From assembly GCA_937951895.1 (NCBI GenBank), contig CALFER010000074.1, positions 1 through 30,143 on the forward strand: 30,143 bases of DNA, in the 5' to 3' direction. The notes beneath the pieces were generated by a model that saw nothing but the letters and a program-made list of their open reading frames with translations, ran no database searches and was not told the origin of the DNA. Every line of letters begins with the position of its first letter. Within the stretch, counting starts at the first letter, position 1. Below, in pieces: positions 23,138-30,143 of this stretch. This DNA comes from an uncultured bacterium (GTDB taxonomy: Bacteria; CSSED10-310; CALFER01). A program made the position numbers and the translations under genes.

Positions 23138-23569
23138 ATGGATATACGAGTCACATTCGGTGGGAATAAGAAAGTGGATGCAGCGCTCAGGGGCTTTACC
23201 GTTCATACCGATCAGCCGGTGGCGGGTGCCGGAGACAATACCGCGCCGAGTCCGTTCGAGCTGTTCATGGCGTCGCTGGCGACGTGCGCGGGCTATTATG
23301 TGCTGGAATTTCTGAATCAGCGGTCGATCCCGACAGACGATACGGCAGTTACGTTTCATGCGGAGCGGGACCCTGAGACCAAGATGTTTCGGAAGTTCAC
23401 GGTCAATGTGCTGTTGCCCGAGACCTTTCCGGATAAGTACAAGAACGCGATTCTGAAGGTCGTGGATGCCTGTGCCGTGAAGAAACACCTGTATGAGCCG
23501 CCGCAGTTCGAGACCGTCGTGCATATCGGCGACAACGCCGTGGCGTCCGCGATCACGAATTCCCGATAG
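23138..23569 (+). CDS. OsmC-family protein (YhfA-like)
   Basis: A 143-residue protein of the OsmC/Ohr fold. Cys50 in MASLATCAGYYVL and Cys112 in VVDACAVKKHL are in the positions of the two redox cysteines that reduce organic hydroperoxides in OsmC and Ohr. FGGNKKVDA at the N-terminus and the pattern P-S-P-F-E-L-F fit the YhfA-like branch, whose substrate is not well defined. AAAGGAG 8 bases before the ATG supports the start. It lies 72 bp after pheT on the same strand, with a 7-bp inverted repeat (CCGATGC 23078-23084, GCATCGG 23107-23113) between them. The cytoplasmic antioxidant role is inferred from the family. Confidence 0.9.
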   Translation: MDIRVTFGGNKKVDAALRGFTVHTDQPVAGAGDNTAPSPFELFMASLATCAGYYVLEFLNQRSIPTDDTAVTFHAERDPETKMFRKFTVNVLLPETFPDKYKNAILKVVDACAVKKHLYEPPQFETVVHIGDNAVASAITNSR

Positions 23570-23581
23570 CGTTTGTAAAGA

Positions 23582-26182
23582 TCAGGATCCGAACGAATCG
23601 CTCCAGCCGAATTCCATCGAGTCCCACTCGCCCTCGATCCGCATGATTTCAGGATCCGTGAACGCGGCATACCAGCGGATCCCGGTTGCCGACCCGCAGT
23701 CTGCCGGCCAGTTGAATCGGGGGATCACGGTCAATCGTGAGAACGCCTCAGAAAAATGATGGTTGTACTGGTCGAAAGGTGAGAAGGACGGCGCGAAAAA
23801 GTACATTCCGTAGACATCCAGAATGACGAAGAGCGGGCGGTCGATTCCGATCCAGGAGTCGGCGGCGCAGATCGCGACGGTCAGTTCGAAGGGGTCGCCG
23901 GGCCGGTAGAATTCCGAGGGCATCTCGATCGATGCGCGGATCGAGCTGCATCCCGGTGAAGGGGTTCTCGACGGTGCCGCCGAAGGAGACGCCGAAGGTG
24001 AAGGCGTTTCCGAAGGTGTAAAGGTGCTCGTGAATGCCGGAGTCGGTGTCGGGGTCGGAGTTCCGGTCGAGGTCGGCGTGCCTGTGGTTGTGGGAGACGG
24101 CGGTGCTGTTGCGGACTGTGTGGGTGAAGGAGTTGCCGACGGTGTTACCGTGGATGAAGGAGCCGGTGAAGGGGTTCTCGACGGTGATGCTGAAGGAGAT
24201 GCCGTCGGCGTTTCCGAAGGCGAAGTCACATTGATCCAGATGGGGTTCGTGATCGCGCGGTACTGATACGCGTTTCCGAGCGGGTCGTAATCCGGCATGG
24301 AGACATCGCCCGGTGCGTCCGGACCGATCAAGGGATCATAGGTATAGGCTTCAGCCCGTATGTAGAAGTCCGGTTCGGGGTCGCCGTCGTTGTAGGTCGG
24401 ATCGATCAGGTCGCTCAGGGGGATGACCTGATTGCCCTGGAATCCGTCCTGGAGCGGCAGCGTGGTGATCTCGACGGGTGACTCGCCGGTGGATGCGTCT
24501 CCTCTCAGGATGCGGATTGTCGAAACCGATCCGTAGTCCTGTGACCCGATCCATTCGACGAAGAGATGCCCGCCGGAATCCACCGGGAGGGATCCCGTCA
24601 TACCGATCCTCAATTCGCAGTCGCCGTATCCGGTCGGAACCGAGGTCGTTTCGATTCCGATCACGACCATCGGGCCGTCCGTCACCACCGTTTCGCCCGC
24701 ACGGAGCGCCTCCAGAAGAGCCGGCTGGGTCAGGCCGGCGGGGCAGTAGGCGGCGGTTCGAACTTTGCCGAGTGCGTTCGAGTTGGCGACGTACAGGATA
24801 TCGCGCGATGCGTCGCCGGGTGGATCCGGGTTTCTGAGCACGTCCCAGTCCACGTGGTAATTCATGCTGCCGTGCGCGTCCGATCCGCCCATGAAGAAAA
24901 ACGCGTGTCGCGGCGAGTCGATGATCTGCGACAGGATCCGGTCCCACTTGCGGATGCCGTCCACGATCGGCTGATCCCAGTCGGTGTTTGTGACGCTCCA
25001 GGTGCCGGTGGCCGGCGACGCGCCCCAGGGGTGCAGCGTGTCTTCCGACGAGTAGGGATTGCGGGAGTTGTAATCTTCGACGCCGCGAAAACAGTCGAAT
25101 GCGAGCGCGTCCAGGATTTCCTGATCGGTCCAGGGCCATGAGGGGTCGGATGTGTGGGCGCCGTATGAAAATCCCCCCTGGGCGGTGATATCGGCGAGCG
25201 ATTCCGCGACTGAGGGGTCTTCGCCGTAGGTCGGGATCCAGGAATCGATATCGAAGGCGAGGAAATGGTGTGAGGCGTCGAGCGTATAGCCGTCGTCGCA
25301 TTCCTCGCCGCGCAGCGCGATGAATTCACCCGGAATCGTTCCGGTGGCGCATTCCGATGTGATGGTCGCCCATTTGGCATCTGTCAGGTTGAACGCGTGG
25401 TCGCTCACGAGCATCCAGTCGAGCCCGCTGGTTTTCATCGATTCGTACATGACCGGACCCGATGCGCCCATTTCCAGAAAGTAGTAGGTGCTCCAGGTGT
25501 GCGTGTGGGTGTCTCCGAGATACCAATGGTCAAGCGCCGGGAGGGGTGATGTTCCGATATAGATCTTTGCGTCCTGATCGTGGATATCGGTCCAGTTCAG
25601 GGATTCCTCGTAGATGATGCGGAAGGTCAGGGTGATGCAGCGTCCGAGATCCGCGTCGGTGTAACCAAGGTTGCGGGCGGTCAGGAGCGTTCCGGTTGGT
25701 TGTGAACCGTGAAAGGCGCCGTCATTTCGAAAGGTGTTGACCGATAGAAAAAACATTCCCGTCGTGTCATCCTGCAGTTCGCAGCCCAGGCAATCCGACT
25801 TGTAGATCTGATTCGGGTGATCCGGAGTGTATTCGTAGTCGCCCCAGAAATCCTCGACGGGGGTCGGCGGTTCACTGCCATCCGAGACATCGTAGACAGC
25901 GATGCAGTGGAGTTCATCGATGGCATCGACATCCGTCCCTTCGATCTGGAAATCGAGTGTGAGGGGTTCGTCGAGCGACCGGGTGCGCCATGGGGCATCG
26001 CAGTAGAAGGTCTTGGCGTAATCGTTGGGATAGCGTGGACCCTCGCGTGTCGGGCCGGAGGGATTGCATTCGGACGCATGGAACTGGAATTCGCAGCCCG
26101 GAGCCGTGCAGTCCCGATTGGCCAGGGAATGGAGCGATGTGAGAAACAGACCGGCGAAAAAAATCAGGTTGAACGGCTTCAT
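23582..26182 (-). CDS. Secreted PHP-type metallohydrolase (CehA/McbA-like) with shared C-terminal domain
   Basis: An 866-residue exported protein. A signal peptide (1-21) is followed by a Cys-containing beta-rich region (22-215). Residues about 218-510 form a PHP-superfamily phosphoesterase/hydrolase domain like CehA/McbA: DTHTH (224-228), SDH (260-262), AHTSD (342-346) and GGSDAHG (432-438), which supply the His and Asp ligands of a metal cluster, followed by LLEALRAGETVVTDGP. After a beta-domain (to about 650) comes a Ser/Thr-Pro linker (about 654-743), then the C-terminal domain (744-866) shared with the proteins ending at 2754 and 27162. A GAGG 9 bases before the ATG fits. The substrate is unknown; CehA and McbA hydrolyse carbaryl but most relatives are uncharacterised. 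Confidence 0.85.
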   Translation of the reverse strand: MKPFNLIFFAGLFLTSLHSLANRDCTAPGCEFQFHASECNPSGPTREGPRYPNDYAKTFYCDAPWRTRSLDEPLTLDFQIEGTDVDAIDELHCIAVYDVSDGSEPPTPVEDFWGDYEYTPDHPNQIYKSDCLGCELQDDTTGMFFLSVNTFRNDGAFHGSQPTGTLLTARNLGYTDADLGRCITLTFRIIYEESLNWTDIHDQDAKIYIGTSPLPALDHWYLGDTHTHTWSTYYFLEMGASGPVMYESMKTSGLDWMLVSDHAFNLTDAKWATITSECATGTIPGEFIALRGEECDDGYTLDASHHFLAFDIDSWIPTYGEDPSVAESLADITAQGGFSYGAHTSDPSWPWTDQEILDALAFDCFRGVEDYNSRNPYSSEDTLHPWGASPATGTWSVTNTDWDQPIVDGIRKWDRILSQIIDSPRHAFFFMGGSDAHGSMNYHVDWDVLRNPDPPGDASRDILYVANSNALGKVRTAAYCPAGLTQPALLEALRAGETVVTDGPMVVIGIETTSVPTGYGDCELRIGMTGSLPVDSGGHLFVEWIGSQDYGSVSTIRILRGDASTGESPVEITTLPLQDGFQGNQVIPLSDLIDPTYNDGDPEPDFYIRAEAYTYDPLIGPDAPGDVSMPDYDPLGNAYQYRAITNPIWINVTSPSETPTASPSASPSRTPSPAPSSTVTPSATPSPTQSATAPPSPTTTGTPTSTGTPTPTPTPAFTSTFTPSETPSPSASPSAAPSRTPSPGCSSIRASIEMPSEFYRPGDPFELTVAICAADSWIGIDRPLFVILDVYGMYFFAPSFSPFDQYNHHFSEAFSRLTVIPRFNWPADCGSATGIRWYAAFTDPEIMRIEGEWDSMEFGWSDSFGS

Positions 26183-26198
26183 GGACTATATCCTCGCG

Positions 26199-26227
26199 TT
26201 GAACGATCCTGCTGTTCCGATTATAGT
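26199..26227 (+). promoter_or_regulatory. Putative promoter for the GNAT gene
   Basis: TTGAAC (26199-26204, 4 of 6) and TATAGT (26222-26227, 5 of 6) are separated by exactly 17 bases, 65 bp before the ATG at 26293. Its -10 element overlaps the opposing -10 element at 26220-26225. Confidence 0.5.
26220..26225 (-). promoter_or_regulatory. Putative -10 element for the secreted metallohydrolase gene
   Basis: A perfect TATAAT reads on the minus strand (26225-26220), about 38 bp before the ATG at 26182. The -35 is weak: TTTCCT (26248-26243) at 17 bases matches 3 of 6. Confidence 0.45.
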
Positions 26228-26292
26228 GAAAACACAGGGAACAGGAAACGAACAGCCGGGGCGGGGACGGGCTGCCCGGGAGGTGATGACGG

Positions 26293-27198
26293 ATGAATGT
26301 TCGACCCATGAAACCGGGTGAAGAGCGTCTGTGGGTGGAATGCGGGGCGCTTCCGGACACGAATGAGGAGCGATTGAACCGTTTCAGAGACAACCTGGAG
26401 CGGAATCCCGAGCAACCGGTCTGTTTCATGATGGCCGTCCGCGACGGAGCGTGCATCGGAAAGCTGCGCGGTTCGCTGATCCATGCGAATCTGTATGTGA
26501 TCCGGAGCGTGACGGTCGATGCACGGGAGAGCTTCGAGCGAATCGGAAGTGAACTGGTGCGCGCGGCAATCGAAGCCAGCCGTCATCGTCAGATCGAAGC
26601 GATGAACTGGAAGCAGATCGAAAACGAGCCGTTCGATCGCCTCCTCCGCGGATGCGGGTTTTCGGTTTTCATCGAAAAGTCGGTCTTCACCCGATCGCTG
26701 GTCGATTACGTCAACCCCTGGCCTGATCCGTTCGAGTACCGGTCGCTGTCCGACACCGGTGGCGAAGCGTTTGCCGAGGTGATCCGGCGGGTACATTCGG
26801 ACAATCCGAACCGGGATGCGAAACGGGAGGATCCTGCCGGAGATCTCAGGGAATCGATCGACGAGGCGGGGCAGGCATTCGACCCCTCACAGTGGTGGAT
26901 TGCGGTGGCGGATGGCCGGCCGGTGGGATTCCTCCTGCCTCAGATTTTTCCCGATTCGCCGGAAGAAGGAACGATCTTCAACATCGGCATCGTTCCGGAG
27001 TTCCGGGGCCGCGGGTGGGGGAAAGTGCTGCATGCGCGCGGACTGAAGTCGCTCGCGGACCGGGGCGCGACAGAGTACATCGGATCGACTGACGTCTTGA
27101 ATGCGCCCATGCGAAAGCTCTTCGATCTGAATCAGTGCCGTGAAATCGGAATCCGGAGGATTTATCGGATCGCAGATGGCGCTCGCCCGGCATTGTAG
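26293..27198 (+). CDS. Tandem GNAT-family N-acetyltransferase
   Basis: A 301-residue protein with two GNAT-like halves. The N-terminal half (1-145) has the fold pattern VCFMMAVRDGACIGKLRG and VIRSVTVDARESFERIGSELVRAA, with a weak acetyl-CoA loop. The C-terminal half (about 146-295) shows WWIAVADGRPVGFLLPQ and a clear motif A, NIGIVPEFRGRGWGKVLHARGL, with the R-G-x-G-W-G pyrophosphate loop, then DVLNAPMRKLFDLNQC. Thus probably only the second half binds acetyl-CoA. GGGAGG 9 bases before the ATG fits. The 3' end overlaps the convergent gene by 37 bp. The substrate is unknown. Confidence 0.87.
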   Translation: MNVRPMKPGEERLWVECGALPDTNEERLNRFRDNLERNPEQPVCFMMAVRDGACIGKLRGSLIHANLYVIRSVTVDARESFERIGSELVRAAIEASRHRQIEAMNWKQIENEPFDRLLRGCGFSVFIEKSVFTRSLVDYVNPWPDPFEYRSLSDTGGEAFAEVIRRVHSDNPNRDAKREDPAGDLRESIDEAGQAFDPSQWWIAVADGRPVGFLLPQIFPDSPEEGTIFNIGIVPEFRGRGWGKVLHARGLKSLADRGATEYIGSTDVLNAPMRKLFDLNQCREIGIRRIYRIADGARPAL

Positions 27199-29873
27199 CT
27201 CCACTCGATGACCGACACGGATCCAAGCAGATCGAACGAGTCATGCCGGAACATCGCGCCGAAGAAATGGAGACCGGTCATCGATCCATCGACAGGCGGC
27301 CAGATGAAATCGAGGACTGTGCCGGTGGCGCTCGTGCCGGGAGCGATCACATAGATCCGTTTGTCCAGCCCCTCCGCAACCGGCCGCCAGCTCGGCCAGC
27401 AGAAGAAGGATCCCGCGACATCGAGCAGGATATAGACATCCCCTGTAATTGTGTCGGGTTCGCGATTCGAGACACGCATATCGAGCAGAAATCGGTCTCC
27501 GGTGGAGAGATGTGTGTCGTTCATGACGAGTTCCAGCCCGGTCGGAGGGATCGTTGGAGTCGGCGTGACGGTTTCGGTCGGAGTCACCGTCGGGGTGCGG
27601 GTCGGCGGTCGTGTGTTGGTCGGTGTCGGGGAAGGGGTGTTGGTTCGCGTGGCGGTCGCGGTCGGTGTTGAGGTGGGTGTCGCGGTCGGTGTGGGCGTCG
27701 GCGATGGTGATTCCGTGGATGTCATGGTGGGCGTCGGCGATGGTGATTCCGTGGATGTCATGGTGGGCGTCGGCGTGGGTGAGTCGGTCGCGGTGACGGT
27801 CGGTGAAGGACTGCTGGTGGGGGTGGCGGTTTCGGACGGCACATCGGTCGGGGTCGGGGTTGGAGTATTGCTGGGCATACTTGTCGGAGTCGCTGTCGGG
27901 TCCGGTCCCTGATAGCTGATCTGAAGCTCGTAGGGACATCGTGCTCCTTCGCCTTCCACCCATAAATGATACCGCCCGGAATTCTCGAAGTAGTAGTCGA
28001 TCAACCCCATGCCGGAAGATGTATCGGAGTAATCGAGCATGGTGCCGCAGGATGGATCGAAGAGCCGCATTTCAAGGAGACATTCGCCGGGGTGAAGAAA
28101 AATCAGTACAGCGCGGCCTCCCGTTGCATCGAACGAAAACCAGTCCGCATCTTCACGGCACAGTCGCAGGAGTCTTCGGGATGAGGGGATCGTGATCAGG
28201 GCGGAATCCTCGCAGGAATCGTTCGGTTCCAGATCATCATCCGAGCAGATGACGTCGTATCTGAGTGCATATCCGTTCTGGGCATGATCCACACCGTATA
28301 CCCTCATGAAGTAATGAGCACTCTCGTTAACGGTATACAGCAGATGTTCGTTGTCGGTCATCGAATCCGCCTCAAACAGAACGGTCGAGCAATCATCTGC
28401 CAGAAGCTGGGCATCGAGATTTCCGGAGGCGTGAGAGAAGTAGAGCCAGGTATCGAGACGGTCGTCTTGCGTCAGGGCGATCTCGAACCAGTCTTCGTTA
28501 TCATGGCAGATCTGCAGGGTGTCGTAATCATATTCGTCGATATAGACCGCCTCAAGACATGAATCGTTCGGCTCGAAGTCGTCGTCGCCCGGACAGGTCG
28601 GGGTCGGTGGCGGAGGGGATGGCGTGGGGGACATGGTCGGTGGTGGCGAGGGGGATGGCGTGGGGGATATTGTCGGTGGTGGCGAGGGGGATGGCGTGGG
28701 GGATATTGTCGGTGGTGGCGGAGAGGTCGGAGTGAATGTTGGAGCCGGGCTTTGCAGGGGAGTGGGGGTCCAGTCAGGCGTGGGTTGAGGGTCGTGTGAC
28801 GCGAGAACAACCGCGAAGTCGAGAACGCCGCGCTCGAGCAGGTATGCGACGAAAATCCGGCCATCGGAGTTCAGCGCGATGGACAGATCGGAAATCTGAT
28901 CCGGGTTTGAGACTGTCGTGACCTGTTCGAAAGACCACCCGGAATCGCCTCGGAATCCATACGTCACGCCCGGGTCGATCATGTTCCAGAATACGATGTG
29001 CGGGCGATCGAAGCCGTCCAGCGCGATGTCGACGCACAAGGATTCCTCGCCGTAGGGATGCGCGATTTCCGTGATCCAGGCCGAACCATCGAAATGACTT
29101 ACACGAATATCCAATTCCGCGCGGTATTGAAAAACGACGTAAGGGTTATTGGCTGAGTCGATGGTCATCGAGGTCGGAAAACCATTTGGAAGGCTCTCGA
29201 TCGACCATCCGGTACCGCGAAACGAAGCGAGTCTGATCGAGGAGGCGGGAGGTTGCGGGATTCCGTGATACAACGCGAACATGCTGTAAAACGGGCTGAC
29301 ATAGAAATCATACAACGCCTGATCCGAGCATTCGGCTGTGATCAGTTCATCCATCCAGCCCCGGCCGGTTTCCCGTTTCAGCCTCAATTCGACTGGCTCG
29401 GCATCGGTGTAACAGATCCGTGAGAAGCCGCTTTGATCGATCCCGAAGCCCAAATGCGATGACTCGTCAGTGTCCTGCAGAACCGTTGTTTCCCATATCC
29501 CGTCGGTTTTTCGGGCTTCGGAAAACCAAGCGCCTTCGGGTGATACTGACGAATAAAATGCGATCCGCGGCGATCCGGATGGATCAAAATCGAGAATCGG
29601 AGGTGGAAACCTGGTCGATCCGGTCACCGTTTCAAAATCCCATCCGCTCCCGTCATCGATCAGGACATACAGGGTTCCCCCGATCACGACACCAAGGCCC
29701 ATCCGGTCGGACGAGTCGATTTTCAAGGGTGAGACGGTGGTCAGGAGGCCGGATTCGACGAGGTTTGTGGTTGTCCAATCCCGAGGATTGTCGCAGGCGG
29801 ATGTGGCCATTGCCGGGTTGAGGGCAGAGCCGGTAAGCGCCAGAAATGGGAATAGCCAGACGATGTGTTTCAT
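27162..29873 (-). CDS. Secreted protein with propeller-like domain, two PPC-like domains and shared C-terminal domain
   Basis: A 903-residue exported protein. A signal peptide (1-24) precedes a repetitive beta-rich region (about 28-360) whose repeats (FDPSGSPRIAFYSS, IDQSGFSRICYTD, IDSANNPYVVFQYRA, ALDGFDRPHIVFWN, ALNSDGRIFVAYLL) indicate a beta-propeller-like fold. After a Pro/Ser-rich linker come two bacterial pre-peptidase C-terminal-like domains, each opening EPNDSC (about 435-540 and 540-655). A long Thr/Ser-Pro linker (about 656-777) leads to the C-terminal domain (778-903) shared with two other proteins here. AAGGA 6 bases before the ATG fits. The upstream 29,874-29,950 is AT-rich and probably holds its promoter. 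No catalytic residues were recognised; surface binding is the most cautious reading. Confidence 0.83.
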   Translation of the reverse strand: MKHIVWLFPFLALTGSALNPAMATSACDNPRDWTTTNLVESGLLTTVSPLKIDSSDRMGLGVVIGGTLYVLIDDGSGWDFETVTGSTRFPPPILDFDPSGSPRIAFYSSVSPEGAWFSEARKTDGIWETTVLQDTDESSHLGFGIDQSGFSRICYTDAEPVELRLKRETGRGWMDELITAECSDQALYDFYVSPFYSMFALYHGIPQPPASSIRLASFRGTGWSIESLPNGFPTSMTIDSANNPYVVFQYRAELDIRVSHFDGSAWITEIAHPYGEESLCVDIALDGFDRPHIVFWNMIDPGVTYGFRGDSGWSFEQVTTVSNPDQISDLSIALNSDGRIFVAYLLERGVLDFAVVLASHDPQPTPDWTPTPLQSPAPTFTPTSPPPPTISPTPSPSPPPTISPTPSPSPPPTMSPTPSPPPPTPTCPGDDDFEPNDSCLEAVYIDEYDYDTLQICHDNEDWFEIALTQDDRLDTWLYFSHASGNLDAQLLADDCSTVLFEADSMTDNEHLLYTVNESAHYFMRVYGVDHAQNGYALRYDVICSDDDLEPNDSCEDSALITIPSSRRLLRLCREDADWFSFDATGGRAVLIFLHPGECLLEMRLFDPSCGTMLDYSDTSSGMGLIDYYFENSGRYHLWVEGEGARCPYELQISYQGPDPTATPTSMPSNTPTPTPTDVPSETATPTSSPSPTVTATDSPTPTPTMTSTESPSPTPTMTSTESPSPTPTPTATPTSTPTATATRTNTPSPTPTNTRPPTRTPTVTPTETVTPTPTIPPTGLELVMNDTHLSTGDRFLLDMRVSNREPDTITGDVYILLDVAGSFFCWPSWRPVAEGLDKRIYVIAPGTSATGTVLDFIWPPVDGSMTGLHFFGAMFRHDSFDLLGSVSVIEWSYNAGRAPSAIR
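27691..27775 (-). repeat. Perfect 36-bp tandem repeat in a Thr-Pro linker
   Basis: Two identical 36-base units (27691-27726 and 27727-27762) and 13 bases of a third code the 12-residue unit TPTMTSTESPSP in frame. The exact identity, including third positions, means a recent duplication or gene conversion. Confidence 0.92.
28602..28720 (-). repeat. 36-bp tandem repeat in a Pro/Ser linker
   Basis: Two identical 36-base units (28639-28674 and 28675-28710), a diverged copy before them and part of another after them code repeats of PPPTISPTPSPS in the first linker of the propeller/PPC protein. Length changes stay in frame. Confidence 0.9.
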
Positions 29874-30040
29874 TCCGATTCCTTATAATATATCGATTTA
29901 TGAATAATTAACATCATATCAATGATAATATAATTTGAAGAAGAAATCAACAACCCCTGCTCATCGGGTGGTGTTTGCTGTCATGTTACACCTTCGGAGG
30001 CGGGTATCCATCCGGAAGCGATTGACATCATCGAAGGCAA

Positions 30041-30067
30041 CTGGATTCCCGCCTTCGCGGGAATGAC
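30041..30067. repeat. REP-like palindrome
   Basis: ATTCCCGC-CTTC-GCGGGAAT (30045-30064) is an 8-bp stem with a 4-base loop, flanked by CTGG and GACG. This CTGGATTCCCGC... GCGGGAATGACG arrangement is a widespread extragenic palindrome type in bacterial genomes. Confidence 0.85.
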
Positions 30068-30080
30068 GGCTGCCCGGAGA

Positions 30081-30143
30081 AATCGGTATCATCGGCGTAA
30101 TCGGTGGAAAAGCGACGGTCCGGACGAATCGGTATCATCGGTG
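30081..30143. repeat. 17-bp direct repeat at the contig end
   Basis: AATCGGTATCATCGG[C/T]G occurs at 30081-30097 and again at 30127-30143, exactly where the contig stops, with a related AATCGGTGG at 30099-30107. The contig probably ends because of a longer or multi-copy repeat. Confidence 0.85.

Larger units (their letters stand above)
29874..30143. other. Gene-free contig end: AT-rich promoter region then dispersed repeats
   Basis: No coding region is supported here. The first 70 bases are strongly AT-rich and contain several TATAAT-like hexamers on the minus strand, probably the promoter of the gene starting at 29873. The rest is GC-rich and consists largely of repeat elements, listed separately. 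Confidence 0.7.

Noticed and set aside
27451..27912. Plus-strand Val-Gly-Asp repeat frame
   Set aside because: Antisense of the Thr/Ser-Pro linker in the gene ending at 27162; the same is true of 24024-24266 against the linker of the metallohydrolase gene.
1..30143. tRNA, rRNA or prophage genes
   Set aside because: No cloverleaf, rRNA-like stretch, integrase, transposase or phage structural gene was recognised on either strand; a covariance-model scan would be needed to exclude small RNAs.

Overview
The window is about 30 kb of GC-rich DNA (an AT-rich island lies near 29,880-29,950) from what looks like a metagenome- or genome-assembly contig of an uncultured Gram-negative-type (diderm) bacterium. 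The diderm reading rests on a secretin, an LptA/OstA-like domain, lipobox lipoproteins, and large secreted proteins. The lineage cannot be fixed from this sequence alone. Two traits narrow it: secreted proteins built with Thr-Pro/Ser-Pro linkers, and a phenylalanyl-tRNA synthetase of the archaeal/eukaryotic type, known among bacteria mainly from spirochaetes. The first 45 bases are not genomic; they match an Illumina TruSeq adapter including its index.

Layout. 46-2705: the start of an unknown minus-strand gene cut by the contig edge, purine nucleoside phosphorylase, then a plus-strand lipoprotein overlapping low-specificity threonine aldolase. 2754-5399: a large secreted double beta-helix protein on the minus strand, with a hairpin over its ribosome binding site. 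5509-9416: two overlapping genes for a heterodimeric ABC exporter with one degenerate and one canonical ATP site. 9651-14243: an apparent four-gene operon of ECF sigma factor, zinc-finger anti-sigma factor, TPR/LptA-like protein and a lipoprotein secretin carrying a C-terminal cohesin-like domain. 14249-15905: a Rho_N-like small protein and a VanZ-family membrane protein, separated by three copies of a palindromic repeat.

16130-18668: two consecutive secreted proteins ending in IPTL-CTERM-like tails (short Pro motif, one membrane helix, basic end); the first also has its ribosome binding site in a hairpin. 18640-19371: sugar-phosphate nucleotidyltransferase. 19481-23569: DUF2007-like protein, PheS and PheT of archaeal type, and an OsmC-family protein. 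23582-26182: secreted PHP-type metallohydrolase. 26293-27198: tandem GNAT acetyltransferase. 27162-29873: secreted protein with bacterial pre-peptidase C-terminal-like domains. The end of the window (29,874-30,143) has no gene but carries REP-like and direct repeats.

The thread through the window is export and the cell surface. Three large secreted proteins (minus strand, ending at 2754, 23582 and 27162) share the same plan: signal peptide, functional domain(s), Thr/Ser-Pro linker, and a homologous C-terminal domain of about 105-125 residues built around a PS[WF] and an F-x-WP motif. Two further proteins use a different, membrane-helix tail. The same segment encodes a secretin under its own sigma/anti-sigma pair. 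A reasonable inference, not shown by the sequence, is that the shared C-terminal domain is a sorting or anchoring module and that the secretin operon takes part in export; no exosortase, sortase or type II secretion inner-membrane gene is visible here.
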